A stretch of 34,814 nt of DNA from Clostridia bacterium (GTDB lineage: Bacteria > Bacillota > Clostridia > Oscillospirales > CAG-382): the NCBI GenBank assembly GCA_017549405.1, contig JAFYUY010000064.1:1-34814 (forward strand). Reading direction: 5' to 3'. A program made the position numbers and the translations under genes. Each line of letters opens with the position of its first letter. Position 1 is the stretch's first letter. The notes below the pieces were generated by a model. That model was not told where the DNA came from and searched no databases. It saw nothing but the letters and a program-made list of their open reading frames with translations. Positions 17,074-25,709 of the stretch are shown here, piece after piece.

Positions 17074-18199
17074 AAATGCATATGTTTTAACAGACCGTTT
17101 TACATTTGAAAAGTGCGATATTGAAACAGACGGTCAGAATATAGTTAATGTGGGAAATTGTCCGTCGGAAGGTATTGACTGCACGGGAAAATACATCGTG
17201 CCGGGGCTTTGCGACAACCACACCCACGGCTGCGTCGGATGCGACAGCAGCGAGGCTTTTTCTGTTGATGTGATCGACAGGATGTCGCGCTTTTATGCTG
17301 AAAACGGCATAACTACATTTTTGCCAACCGTTACAACGGCATCAGCTGACAATACGTTAAAAAGCATTGAAACAATAGTTAAGGCTTTAAAGGACGGGGT
17401 CACGGGCTCAAATATCGGCGGAATACATATGGAGGGCCCGTATTTCGGAGAAAAATTCAAGGGTGCCCAAAATCCTGCATATCTGCGTAACCCTGATATA
17501 AATGAATTTATGAAATTCTATAAAGCAAGCGGAAACAGCGTGCGTATTATTTCGGTAGCCCCCGAACTTTTCGGTGCACCCGAGTTTATTTCCGAAGCCT
17601 CAAAGATATGTACGGTTTCCATGGGTCACACCGATGCCGATGAAGAACAGGCAAGAACGGCAATAGACTGCGGTGTTTCCTGCATGACGCACACATTCAA
17701 CGCAATGCGTCCTCTGCATCACAGAAATCCCGGTGCCGTGGGCATCGCGCTTGACAGCGGAATATACTGTGAATTTATATGCGACGGTTTTCACATCAAT
17801 AAAACTGTTATCCGCATTATGTATAAGCTGCTCGGGGATGACAGAATGGTTTTTATAAGCGATTCCGTGCGTGCTGCGGGCATGCCTGACGGAGAATATG
17901 AGTTCTCGGAACGTCCCATAATCGTTTGTGACGGAAAGGTGCGTTTTCCCGACGGCACGATTGCGGGAAGCTCTGCCACACTTTTTGAATGTGTGAAGAA
18001 TGCCATATCATTCGGTATCCCTGCTGAAAGTGCTTTTAAAATGGCAAGCGCGACTCCTGCAAAGGCGGCGGGAATATATGAAGTTTGCGGCAGCATTACC
18101 GCAGGTAAGCGTGCTGACCTTCTCGTTCTTGATGAAAATTTTGATATTGAAAAGGTTATGATACGCGGCAGATTCTTTTCCAAAAAGGTGGTTGATTAA
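17063..18199 (+). CDS. nagA: N-acetylglucosamine-6-phosphate deacetylase
   Basis: A 378-residue amidohydrolase. The metal and catalytic residues of NagA are present: HTH (His53, His55) after VPGLCDN, Glu124 in IHMEGPYF, His189 in MGHTDA, His210 in MTHTFNAM and Asp267 in ISDSVRAAGM. It removes the acetyl group from GlcNAc 6-phosphate, giving the substrate of NagB. A start at 17042 is possible, but the ATG at 17063 gives the family-typical N-terminus (MIFKNAYVLTD) and lies after GAGGAGG at 17044-17050, overlapping nagB by 11 bp. The stop codon is directly followed by the ATG of the ROK kinase. Confidence 0.92.
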   Translation: MIFKNAYVLTDRFTFEKCDIETDGQNIVNVGNCPSEGIDCTGKYIVPGLCDNHTHGCVGCDSSEAFSVDVIDRMSRFYAENGITTFLPTVTTASADNTLKSIETIVKALKDGVTGSNIGGIHMEGPYFGEKFKGAQNPAYLRNPDINEFMKFYKASGNSVRIISVAPELFGAPEFISEASKICTVSMGHTDADEEQARTAIDCGVSCMTHTFNAMRPLHHRNPGAVGIALDSGIYCEFICDGFHINKTVIRIMYKLLGDDRMVFISDSVRAAGMPDGEYEFSERPIIVCDGKVRFPDGTIAGSSATLFECVKNAISFGIPAESAFKMASATPAKAAGIYEVCGSITAGKRADLLVLDENFDIEKVMIRGRFFSKKVVD

Positions 18200-19084
18200 A
18201 TGTATCTCGGTATAGATATTGGCGGAACAAGCGTTAAATGGGGAGTAGTTGATGAGGAGCTGAATGTGTTGGAAAATTCTTATTTTCCTACTGTAAAAGA
18301 TTCAGACTACGTTCTGATGGATAAGATAAGTGAGCTTATCAACGAAAAGAAAGAAAAGTATGATATCACGGGAGTGGGAATGGGTTTTCCCGGTTTTGTG
18401 GATAATATAAACGGCATAGTATACGGTGCAGACAATATCCCGTTTAAAAGCAGCCGTGTACGTGATTACATCGAAGGAAAAACGGGTGTGTCGGTAAGTC
18501 TTGATAACGATGCAAACTGTGCAACGCTTGCTGAATATTCGCTTAACAAAAAAGGAAAAAATATGATCCTGCTCACTCTTGGCACGGGTGTCGGAGGCGG
18601 AATCGTTATAGACGGCAGACTTTACCGCGGAAAGGGCGGTGCGGGGGAAATTGGTCATATGACGCTGATCCACAAAGGAAGAAAATGCCCTTGCGGAAGA
18701 CAAGGATGCTTCGAACAATATGCTTCAGCTTCCGCTCTCACACGAATGGCGCGCGAGGTTGTGGAGCAAAAGGGCGGTCTGATAGAAGGCGAAAAGCTTG
18801 ATCTTTCCGATATAAACGGAAAAGTTATTTTCGATTGTTTCAGACGCGGAAGTGCGGATGCTGCTGAGATCATAGACAAATACGCATCTTATCTCGCAGA
18901 CGGCATAGAAAGCCTTATTTGTATTTTCGATCCCGATGAAATAGTTCTTGCAGGCGGAATCACAAACGAAAAAGATGCATTGCTTGGAGCATTGTATCGC
19001 CATCTTCCCGAGAACTGCCCCGTGAGAATAGCAGAGCTTACATCCGATGCGGGCTTTATCGGAGCTGCGCTTTTGTGCAAATGA
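18200..19084 (+). CDS. ROK-family sugar kinase (probable amino-sugar kinase)
   Basis: A 294-residue ROK protein with the ATP-binding start LGIDIGGTSVKWG, catalytic region VSLDNDANCATLAEY (Asp104) and LTLGTGVGGGIVIDG. The ROK zinc motif has GEIGHM (His153) followed by CPCGRQGCFEQYAS (Cys163, 165, 170). There is no N-terminal DNA-binding domain, so it is a kinase rather than a repressor. Because it abuts nagA with zero spacing, N-acetylglucosamine or N-acetylmannosamine is the likely substrate, though glucose cannot be excluded from sequence alone. AAGGTGG about 9 nt upstream inside nagA serves as ribosome binding site. The operon ends at a strong terminator 12 bp beyond. Confidence 0.85.
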   Translation: MYLGIDIGGTSVKWGVVDEELNVLENSYFPTVKDSDYVLMDKISELINEKKEKYDITGVGMGFPGFVDNINGIVYGADNIPFKSSRVRDYIEGKTGVSVSLDNDANCATLAEYSLNKKGKNMILLTLGTGVGGGIVIDGRLYRGKGGAGEIGHMTLIHKGRKCPCGRQGCFEQYASASALTRMAREVVEQKGGLIEGEKLDLSDINGKVIFDCFRRGSADAAEIIDKYASYLADGIESLICIFDPDEIVLAGGITNEKDALLGALYRHLPENCPVRIAELTSDAGFIGAALLCK

Positions 19085-19096
19085 TTTTAATAAGTG

Positions 19097-19127
19097 ATCC
19101 CGGGGTGTTTTTATCCCGGGATTTTTT
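19097..19127 (+). terminator. Terminator of the nag operon
   Basis: An 8-bp GC-rich stem (ATCCCGGG 19097-19104, CCCGGGAT 19115-19122) is followed by six T residues, just after the ROK kinase stop. Confidence 0.85.
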
Positions 19128-19145
19128 CTTTGTGGTGATTATATA

Positions 19146-19174
19146 TTGATTTTTTGCTATGAGTGCTGTATAAT
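19146..19174 (+). promoter_or_regulatory. Promoter of the glycosidase-like gene
   Basis: TTGATT (19146-19151), 17-bp spacer, TATAAT (19169-19174). Its position rules out the in-frame ATG at 19163 as the start. Confidence 0.72.
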
Positions 19175-19204
19175 ATTAACAATGTTATAAATGCGGAGGT
19201 ATTT

Positions 19205-21967
19205 ATGGATTTCAAAAACGTACCGAAAAAATACAGACCAATACCGTTCTGGTCATGGAACGAAAAGCTTGATACGGCAGAAACCGTGAATCAGATAGAA
19301 ATGATGGAAGAACAGGGAATAGGCGGGTTCTTTATGCACGCACGAGGCGGACTTCAGACCGAATATATGGGAGAAGAATGGTTTGAAAACGTTAAAGTTT
19401 GTGCCGATGTTTGCGAAAAGAACGGAATGCACCCCTGGGCATATGATGAAAACGGCTGGCCCAGCGGCTTCGGAAATGGTATCGTAAACGGCAAGGGCGT
19501 GGAGTATCAGCAGAAATATCTGCGTGTGGCACCCGCATCTGAGGCTTGCGAAAATATAATTGCTACCGTTGGTGAATACCGCTTTTATTATGATGTGAAC
19601 CCATTTTATGTTGACACACTTGACGGCAAGGTGATAAAGGATTTTATTGAAAATATATATGTGCCGTATTATGAAAAGTTTAACGGAAAGATCCGCGGTT
19701 TCTTCACAGACGAACCGCAGATATCCCGAAACGGAATCCCGTGGAGCTTTATTCTGCCCGAGGAATACAAAGCTGCATACGGCGATGACCTGATACCTCA
19801 TCTGCCTGAGCTGTTCTTTGATATCGACGGCTACAAGACCACAAGAATCAGATTCTGGAAACTTATCACCGATCTCTTCTCAAAGAATTTTATGAAGCAG
19901 ATATACGACTGGTGCATATCCCACGGGTTTGGCTTTACGGGACACCTTGTGCTTGAAGAGTCCCTTGAGTCACAGCTCGTGAGCAACGGAGCGTGTATGC
20001 CTCATTATGAATATATGACTATCCCCGGCATGGACTGGCTTGGCAGGCACAATAACAGAAGCCTCACTCCATATCAGGTGGGTTCTGCAGCACGACAGAA
20101 CGGTCAAAAGCAGGTACTTTCCGAAACCTTTGCCATGTGTGGACACAATATCGGTCACGATGAGCTTAAATGGATATATGAATATCAGATGGTGCGTGGA
20201 ATAAATCTCCTTTGTCAGCATCTTGAAGGTTACTCGAACCGCGGCATACGCAAGCGCGATTATCCGCCCGCAATGTATATCCAGCAGCCGTGGTGGAAGG
20301 AATATAAGACATTCAATGATGCCATGAGCAGAATCGGAATGCTTCTTTCCGATGGCGACGATAATGTGGATGTTTTGCTTATACACCCCCAGACAACGGC
20401 CTGGACAATGTATAACGATGACTGTGCCGTTAAGATAAACGAAGAGAATAAGAATGCACGCGGAAGTGAGCTTCTCGCGGGACTTCAGAAAGAGTTGCTT
20501 GATGAAATACTTATTCTCGAAAGAAAGCACATTAACTTCCACCTTGGTGATGAGACCGTGATGGAGCGTCACGGCAAGGCAGAGGACGGCAAGCTTGTTA
20601 TCGGAAATAAAAAGTATTCAAAAGTAATAGTTTTGCCCGGGCATACCGACTTTTTCCCCAATACGGAAAGACTCCTTGATGAATTTACAAAAAACGGCGG
20701 TATTAAAACAAGTGCATCGGAGCTTGAGGACAATAATATTATTGATGTTCCCGATATCACATACTGCGAACGTGCATATGGCGATTTCACTTTGTATTAT
20801 TTTGTAAACAGTACTGAGAACACTTATGATGCATACATCGAAAAGGGCGCAAAGGTAATGGATCCCGTGACGGGTGAGCTTTATGCCTTTGACGGACATC
20901 ATGTTTTCCATAAGTACGAATCGCTTGTTGTAATTGATGACGGAACGTGCCGAAAGAATAAAGAACAGAAAGCGCAGGGGGAAGATATAGATCTTTCGGG
21001 AGAATGGAATATTGTGTCATGTACCGAAAACTCTCTCACTCTTGATTACTGTGACTATTATTTTGACGATGTTCTTGAAGAAAAGAACGGCTATATTCTT
21101 AATGCCATGTATCGTGCCATAGATAAAGGAAAGCCTGTAAGGATCCGCTGTGAATACAAAGTCTGCGCGGATTATGTTCCCGAAAAGCTTTATCTTGCCT
21201 GCGAAACTCCCGAAATATTTGATATCAGGGTGAACGGTGAACTTGTTGATAAACACGACTGCGGTTATTTCAGAGATAAGGCTTTCAGAAAGCTTGATAT
21301 TTCAAGATATTTCAAGGTCGGTGAAAATATTATTTCGGCAGAAGTTGATTTCTGTCAGTCGGAAACGGTTTATAAAAATATTGAAAAGAGCAGATGCTTT
21401 GAATCCGAAAAGAATAAGCTCACCTTTGATATGGAAATTGAAGCCATGTACCTTGTCGGTGATTTTTCTGTTACGGCGGACTCTTCCTGCGAAGAGCTTC
21501 CCAAAAATGCGTGCAGATATCCCGCGGGAGTGAAGTTTGTTATAAATGCGCCTAAAACTTCGGTGGCTCTTGATAAGATAAACCGCAACGGATTTCCGTT
21601 CTTTGCGGGTGAGATCACCCTTGAAAAGACCTTTGACGGAAAGGATATTACTGCACTTGATTTTGAAAAATGCGGTGTGAACGTTGTGAAAGCCGAGATA
21701 AACGGAGTATTTGCAGGAAAGTTCATGTATGAACCCTACCGCACCGATATATCCCATCTTATCAAAGACGGTGAAAACACGGTAAGACTTACTCTTGTGA
21801 ATAATGTGCGTAATCTTCTTGGTCCCCATCATCTCGCCGAGGGTGAAAGCTACAGTGTGGGTCCCGGCTCATTCTATAAGGAAGCGTGCATATGGTACCG
21901 TGTGAATGACCCTGCAAGATGGAATGACGGTTATTGCTTTACGGATATTACGGTTAAGAACAAATAA
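19205..21967 (+). CDS. Large glycoside hydrolase-like protein, alpha-L-rhamnosidase (GH106-like) type
   Basis: A 920-residue protein. The N-terminal ~450 residues resemble the TIM-barrel region of GH106-type rhamnosidases: IPFWSWNEKLDTAE (13-26), MEEQGIGGFFMHARGGL, HPWAYDENGWPSG (76-88), GFFTDEPQIS (165-174; Asp169 and Glu170 are possible catalytic acids) and LSETFAMCGHN (Glu307). The C-terminal half has beta-sandwich/galactose-binding-like stretches, including a final EPYRTDISHLIKDGENTVRL. There is no signal peptide, so it should act on imported oligosaccharides. GGAGGT precedes the ATG. It has its own promoter, between the nag operon and the epimerase gene. Presence of rhaA and rhaB 15 kb away supports rhamnoside cleavage, but the exact specificity is uncertain, and some relatives are unclassified. 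Confidence 0.68.
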   Translation: MDFKNVPKKYRPIPFWSWNEKLDTAETVNQIEMMEEQGIGGFFMHARGGLQTEYMGEEWFENVKVCADVCEKNGMHPWAYDENGWPSGFGNGIVNGKGVEYQQKYLRVAPASEACENIIATVGEYRFYYDVNPFYVDTLDGKVIKDFIENIYVPYYEKFNGKIRGFFTDEPQISRNGIPWSFILPEEYKAAYGDDLIPHLPELFFDIDGYKTTRIRFWKLITDLFSKNFMKQIYDWCISHGFGFTGHLVLEESLESQLVSNGACMPHYEYMTIPGMDWLGRHNNRSLTPYQVGSAARQNGQKQVLSETFAMCGHNIGHDELKWIYEYQMVRGINLLCQHLEGYSNRGIRKRDYPPAMYIQQPWWKEYKTFNDAMSRIGMLLSDGDDNVDVLLIHPQTTAWTMYNDDCAVKINEENKNARGSELLAGLQKELLDEILILERKHINFHLGDETVMERHGKAEDGKLVIGNKKYSKVIVLPGHTDFFPNTERLLDEFTKNGGIKTSASELEDNNIIDVPDITYCERAYGDFTLYYFVNSTENTYDAYIEKGAKVMDPVTGELYAFDGHHVFHKYESLVVIDDGTCRKNKEQKAQGEDIDLSGEWNIVSCTENSLTLDYCDYYFDDVLEEKNGYILNAMYRAIDKGKPVRIRCEYKVCADYVPEKLYLACETPEIFDIRVNGELVDKHDCGYFRDKAFRKLDISRYFKVGENIISAEVDFCQSETVYKNIEKSRCFESEKNKLTFDMEIEAMYLVGDFSVTADSSCEELPKNACRYPAGVKFVINAPKTSVALDKINRNGFPFFAGEITLEKTFDGKDITALDFEKCGVNVVKAEINGVFAGKFMYEPYRTDISHLIKDGENTVRLTLVNNVRNLLGPHHLAEGESYSVGPGSFYKEACIWYRVNDPARWNDGYCFTDITVKNK

Positions 21968-21982
21968 AACTGAATAAAAAGC

Positions 21983-22006
21983 GCCCGACAGTTTAAACTG
22001 TCGGGC
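21983..22006. terminator. Bidirectional terminator between convergent genes
   Basis: A perfect 24-bp palindrome (GCCCGACAGTTT / AAACTGTCGGGC) lies between the glycosidase-like gene and the converging epimerase gene. The minus-strand side is followed by GCTTTTTATT, the plus-strand side by a less T-rich AAGTTCTTTA. Confidence 0.78.
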
Positions 22007-22027
22007 AAGTTCTTTATAACGTCATTT

Positions 22028-23029
22028 TTATATTTTTTTAAGATACTCATCCATGGCAAGGCTTCTTGGGTCATCCGCAAATCTATTCCAGTCGATGCTT
22101 TTTGATTTTTCAAATTCGAATTTAAGACCGTCGCGCAGTGTCATAAGCTCGCTCTGCTTCATGCCTGTGCATTCCAGTATCTTTGTGTTATCTGTGATCC
22201 TTCTGAACATACGGGCATAAATGAGCTGGTATTTTGCCCAGTCCTGACCGGGAGCGATTATGTTAAGATACTCGTCGGTGCTTACTGTAATGTAGTTTAA
22301 CGGATGAAGACTGTTATATATCCGTGCTATCTCCTCCCATGTGTTATGCTCGGAGGTTGCAACGTTGAAGGATTCTCCGAAAGCTTTGGGGTTGAACATA
22401 AGCTTTGCAATCATTTTTCCAACGTCACCGCCCCATGAAAGAGTGGCGGGGCATGCCATTGCCTTTTCGGGCAGAATTACCGTTTTGCCCGCAAGCATTC
22501 GTGGAATAAATGAATGGGCTTCAAGTGTTACGAGCTGGAATCTGCCCGTAGAGTAGGTTGTGGCGGGTCTTACTATCGTCCAGTTTTTGAGTCCGGAATC
22601 AATAAGCATATCTTCTTCGCGTGCTTTATAGAGTGCGTAGTCATCGGTTGCCATAAAATCCTTGTCTGTGCACACATCAAGGAGTCTTGGTGAATCCTCG
22701 GTTATGGGCGGAGCGTCTGCAAAGACACGGCAGGACGAAAGAAAAACATATTGTTCGGTATTGTTGAGAAAAATCTTATGTATCTTTTTGAATTCTTCCG
22801 TGCCGTAGGTCATAAAATCCACTATACCGTCGTAGCCGTTTTTCAAAAGCTCTTCAAGGCAGTTTTCATTTTTGATATCTGCCTTTATATATTTAAGATC
22901 AGGGTCGGGCGATACCATGTCATCAAGAGATACAACGTCCGCTGAGTGACCCATGGATATAAGCTCCGGAACAAGATATCTGCCCATGGCGCCCGTTCCG
23001 CCGAGAATCAGAATGCGTTTTTTGCTCAT
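22028..23029 (-). CDS. NAD-dependent epimerase/dehydratase family protein (extended SDR)
   Basis: A 333-residue extended short-chain dehydrogenase/reductase. The Rossmann motif is ILILGGTGAMGRYLV (6-20), Ser98-Ser99 stand in YVFLSSCRVFA, and the catalytic Tyr131-x3-Lys135 pair is in DDYALYKAREED. Such enzymes epimerise, dehydrate or reduce nucleotide sugars or related compounds with NAD(P). The C-terminal half holds substrate-binding segments (FNVATSEHNTWEEIARIYNS) but does not identify the substrate. GGAGG precedes the ATG. The gene is alone on its strand between a bidirectional terminator and the membrane-protein gene; a carbohydrate role is inferred from neighbours only. Confidence 0.83.
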   Translation of the reverse strand: MSKKRILILGGTGAMGRYLVPELISMGHSADVVSLDDMVSPDPDLKYIKADIKNENCLEELLKNGYDGIVDFMTYGTEEFKKIHKIFLNNTEQYVFLSSCRVFADAPPITEDSPRLLDVCTDKDFMATDDYALYKAREEDMLIDSGLKNWTIVRPATTYSTGRFQLVTLEAHSFIPRMLAGKTVILPEKAMACPATLSWGGDVGKMIAKLMFNPKAFGESFNVATSEHNTWEEIARIYNSLHPLNYITVSTDEYLNIIAPGQDWAKYQLIYARMFRRITDNTKILECTGMKQSELMTLRDGLKFEFEKSKSIDWNRFADDPRSLAMDEYLKKI

Positions 23030-23133
23030 TTTAAGCCTCCGAAATAAGGTTTTATTATATTGATGATAACATATTTGAATTCACAAATAAATGGCAAAAA
23101 TGATTATTTTATAAAATGTGATACATTAAAATT

Positions 23134-23164
23134 AAGGGCAAAGACATTTGTGTCATTCGCCCTT
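23134..23164 (-). terminator. Possible terminator overlapping the stop codon of the membrane-protein gene
   Basis: A two-part stem (AAGGGC 23134-23139 with GCCCTT 23159-23164, and inner GACA/TGTC around TTTG) is followed on the minus strand by AATTTTAAT. It overlaps the last codons of the gene. Confidence 0.5.
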
Positions 23165-24004
23165 TTGTAATTTTTTGAAAGTATATCCTTCAAGAAGAAA
23201 GTTTTCGTCAAAAGTAAGGGTAAGTGTACCCTTATTGCCCGAATAGCTGTTTGAACTTGCAAAATTTTCCGAAATATCAAAATATATCCACTCGTGTTCT
23301 GTGCAGTAATCGGGAGAACCTAACTTTTTGACTACTCTTCGTGCACTGTCACCGCGGAGTATGGGGTCATCCGATTCCTTGTAGCCGAGAGTTATTTTAA
23401 GACTATCATACGGATCATTGAAGTAACCCGTAACAATGTTGTTTTCAACGGTAATGTAAGAACTTCCGTAGAAATATGTGCCGTCGCTGTATCTGTCGGG
23501 AAGACCTAAAACATCAATAGCTTTTTCAAAACTGTCGCCGACGGTAACAAAGTTCTTGAATTCTCCGAAATCGTATGTGGAATTCTCTGTGACAAAAGCG
23601 GTCGGGACGGCATTATGTAAAAGCTTGTCGCCGGAAGTTGAATCGGTGAACTGTGAGAGTGCAGTGAAAATAAGTATTGCTGCAAAAATTATTATCAGAA
23701 TTGCGATTATGCAAGCTTCAAATTTTCTTGCGGTCTGCCGCTTGAGTTCAAGATTCGTATCTACTATGACATCTTTTCCTATGCTGCCGTCAGAAAACAT
23801 CAAAGTGTTGTCATTTTGTGGCAGTTTTCCCTTCTTCATAAGAGATGTGTGGTCTGCCTTCTGTTTTGAGGTTGCTTCGGAAATATCTTTCCTGAAAAGG
23901 ATTTGTTCGGGCTTTGCGTCGGGAAAAGACGGATTCGGTTGCCTTTTTCGCGAATTCTTTCTGAGCCGGGGTTTAACCGAGCTTGTTTTCTTGTCTTGTT
24001 GCAT
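23153..24004 (-). CDS. Membrane-anchored protein with two BamE/SmpA-like repeats
   Basis: A 283-residue protein of uncertain function. A basic, disordered N-terminal region of ~96 residues faces the cytoplasm. One transmembrane helix (97-117) follows, then an outside domain of ~165 residues. That domain contains two related units, at ~155-196 (VGDSFEKAIDVLGLPDRYSD) and ~217-275 (RGDSARRVVKKLGSPDYC). Their GDS-x-VxxxLGxPD pattern followed by beta strands recalls BamE/SmpA or BLIP-like folds. The start at 24004 follows AAAGGA; two upstream in-frame ATGs lack ribosome binding sites. It overlaps the lipoprotein gene by 32 bp, so the two are almost certainly co-expressed and may work together at the cell surface. 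Confidence 0.7.
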   Translation of the reverse strand: MQQDKKTSSVKPRLRKNSRKRQPNPSFPDAKPEQILFRKDISEATSKQKADHTSLMKKGKLPQNDNTLMFSDGSIGKDVIVDTNLELKRQTARKFEACIIAILIIIFAAILIFTALSQFTDSTSGDKLLHNAVPTAFVTENSTYDFGEFKNFVTVGDSFEKAIDVLGLPDRYSDGTYFYGSSYITVENNIVTGYFNDPYDSLKITLGYKESDDPILRGDSARRVVKKLGSPDYCTEHEWIYFDISENFASSNSYSGNKGTLTLTFDENFLLEGYTFKKLQKGE

Positions 24005-24518
24005 AGGGTGTGTCCTTTGGCTGTGAAATGTGACCGCTTTCATAATTTTTGCCATCTGCGGTTATGTATATCTCCGAAATATCGGGAAATGTGTCGAGTA
24101 ATACTTGTGTCAAACTGTCAAGGACAGCGCTTTCACCGTAAGAGCCGATACCGCATACGGGGACGCCTTCGGATGAAAAGTCCAGTGTCATTTTTACTCC
24201 GTCAGCGGTAATGCTGTTCACTGCGATTTCCATACCCATAAGCTCGGAAAGCTTTTCTGCAAAGAATTCGGGTCGGATACTGCCGTAAAATAATTCGGTT
24301 CCGCTGTAATCAAGCATTTTATCTTCAACAATATCGTAGTAATGCAGGGTATAGTTTACGGATATCTGCTTGTTATTGTTTTCGGTAATATCTTCACTTT
24401 CTGTGTTTTGCTGAATATCGACGGGTGTTTCTGTGAGTTCTTTGTCGGTGCAGGCGCAAAGTGACAGACAGAAAATCGTGCATATGGCAACAGTGAGAAG
24501 TTTGCTTGTTATTTGCAC
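23973..24518 (-). CDS. Lipoprotein with GerMN-like domain
   Basis: A 181-residue lipoprotein starting at GTG (24518), the only start correctly spaced from AAAGGAG. The nearby ATG is out of frame. The signal sequence (KLLTVAICTIFCLSLCAC) ends in a lipobox with Cys23 as the likely lipidated residue. The C-terminal half (VKMTLDFSSEGVPVCGIGSY, then SAVLDSLTQVLLDTFPDISE, then IYITADGK) resembles the GerMN (sporulation/germination) domain found in GerM and LpqB. GerM helps assemble the SpoIIIA-SpoIIQ channel during sporulation, but this short protein has only one such domain and its role is unproven. A strong promoter precedes it. The next gene overlaps its end by 32 bp and encodes the BamE-like membrane protein. 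Confidence 0.7.
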   Translation of the reverse strand: MQITSKLLTVAICTIFCLSLCACTDKELTETPVDIQQNTESEDITENNNKQISVNYTLHYYDIVEDKMLDYSGTELFYGSIRPEFFAEKLSELMGMEIAVNSITADGVKMTLDFSSEGVPVCGIGSYGESAVLDSLTQVLLDTFPDISEIYITADGKNYESGHISQPKDTPYATRQENKLG

Positions 24519-24552
24519 ATGAGTCACTCCTTTGAATTTATATTTCAAGTAT

Positions 24553-24581
24553 ATTATAATGCATATTGATAAAAAGTTCAA
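24553..24581 (-). promoter_or_regulatory. Promoter of the lipoprotein/membrane-protein operon
   Basis: On the minus strand TTGAAC (24576-24581), a 17-bp spacer and TATAAT (24553-24558), 34 bp before the GTG start. No sporulation sigma-factor motif was recognised here. Confidence 0.75.
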
Positions 24582-24708
24582 TAGCATTTTGACGGCGATA
24601 ATGACATAAATCGATTGCTTTTATGACACAATTCAAAAAAACAAAACGAGTTTTGTAAATATACCGGGAATTATGCAGTGTTTTAACAGAAATTTTATTT
24701 TTAATGAT

Positions 24709-24736
24709 TTGTTTTGCCATAATACGATGTTATAAT
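24709..24736 (+). promoter_or_regulatory. Probable promoter of the MBL-fold gene
   Basis: TTGTTT (24709-24714), 16-bp spacer, TATAAT (24731-24736). It excludes the in-frame ATG at 24704 as a start. Confidence 0.55.
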
Positions 24737-24787
24737 ACCAAAGGTTTTAAGGGCGAAAGCTCAAATTTTAAGAATGGATTAATTTTT

Positions 24788-25612
24788 ATGTCGAACACTA
24801 CAAACGCAAACCGATGCACATTATGGCAGCTTCCCATCATCGGCAGTTTTAAAAGCATGTCATACTGTATAAAAACTGCTGACGATCAGCATTTTGTGAT
24901 CGATGGGGGAGATGCGCCCGAGGCGGAATACCTCACATCATTTATAAATGAAAATTTTGACGGCAGAGTGGATGCATGGTTTATTACCCATCCTCACAAA
25001 TCCCATGTGGGAGCTTTTATAAAGGTTTTGTCCGAGGGTAATGTTTCCGTGAGAAAGATCGTATATTCATATCTCGATCCCGAAGTTATTGCCAAACATG
25101 ACCCGCGAGGGGTTTCGGATGTGGAAGCTTTTAACAATGCAATAAAACTTTCAAAGCTGCCATCCGTCCGCGTGAGAAACGGCGACAGACTTAAGATAGG
25201 CAAAAGCATCGTTAAGATAATCGGTGCTGTGGGACTGGATTCTTCCCGCAACTACATTAACAATACCGGTGTTATCTATAAGTTCAACTTTAAGACATCG
25301 TCCGTTTTGTTCCTTGGCGATGCGGGACAGGAAGCGGGACTTTCACTTCTCACGACCTTTAAGGATGAACTGAAAAGCGATATCCTGCAGATGTCCCATC
25401 ACGGTTTTTACGGTGTTTCAAAGGAGCTTTATGCCACGATCGCTCCTTCTGTTTGCTTGTGGCCTACCCGCAAGGAAATATGGCCCGCGACTACATCTGT
25501 GGTTACAAGCGAGGCTGAGGATGTTAAGAATACATATGAATATATGTGTTCCATCGGAGTTGAGGAACATTATGTTTCGGGTATTGACGGTCTTTCCGAG
25601 ATTGCCCTTTAA
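24788..25612 (+). CDS. ComEC-like metallo-beta-lactamase-fold protein with altered metal motif
   Basis: A 274-residue MBL-fold protein resembling the isolated C-terminal hydrolase domain of ComEC-type proteins. Fold landmarks are FVIDGGD (36-42), WFITHPHKSHVGAF (64-77), VLFLGDAG (173-180) and LQMSHHG (200-206). The canonical HxHxDH motif reads HPHKSH (68-73): the Asp that binds the second metal is Ser. Asp178 and His204 remain, so metal binding may be partial. There is no signal peptide or membrane helix. The start at 24788 lies downstream of the promoter but has a weak ribosome binding site. The gene is monocistronic and ends at a strong hairpin. Its substrate is unknown. Confidence 0.78.
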   Translation: MSNTTNANRCTLWQLPIIGSFKSMSYCIKTADDQHFVIDGGDAPEAEYLTSFINENFDGRVDAWFITHPHKSHVGAFIKVLSEGNVSVRKIVYSYLDPEVIAKHDPRGVSDVEAFNNAIKLSKLPSVRVRNGDRLKIGKSIVKIIGAVGLDSSRNYINNTGVIYKFNFKTSSVLFLGDAGQEAGLSLLTTFKDELKSDILQMSHHGFYGVSKELYATIAPSVCLWPTRKEIWPATTSVVTSEAEDVKNTYEYMCSIGVEEHYVSGIDGLSEIAL

Positions 25613-25618
25613 AAGTAG

Positions 25619-25649
25619 GATCCGCACTTCAGAATGTGCGGATCTTTTT
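25619..25649 (+). terminator. Terminator of the MBL-fold gene
   Basis: A 9-bp stem (GATCCGCAC 25619-25627, GTGCGGATC 25636-25644) followed by TTTTT, 6 bp after the stop. Confidence 0.88.
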
Positions 25650-25666
25650 ATATATAGAACAAGATT

Positions 25667-25692
25667 GAACCCCGGGCGACATCCCGGGGTTC
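25667..25692. terminator. GC-rich hairpin downstream of the XRE gene
   Basis: A 10-bp stem (GAACCCCGGG 25667-25676, CCCGGGGTTC 25683-25692) with a 6-nt loop lies 17 bp past the minus-strand stop of the XRE gene. It may end the ABC-transporter operon and also back up the plus-strand terminator (GGATTTTTATT follows on that side). Confidence 0.7.
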
Positions 25693-25709
25693 GGATTTTT
25701 ATTGAGCGT

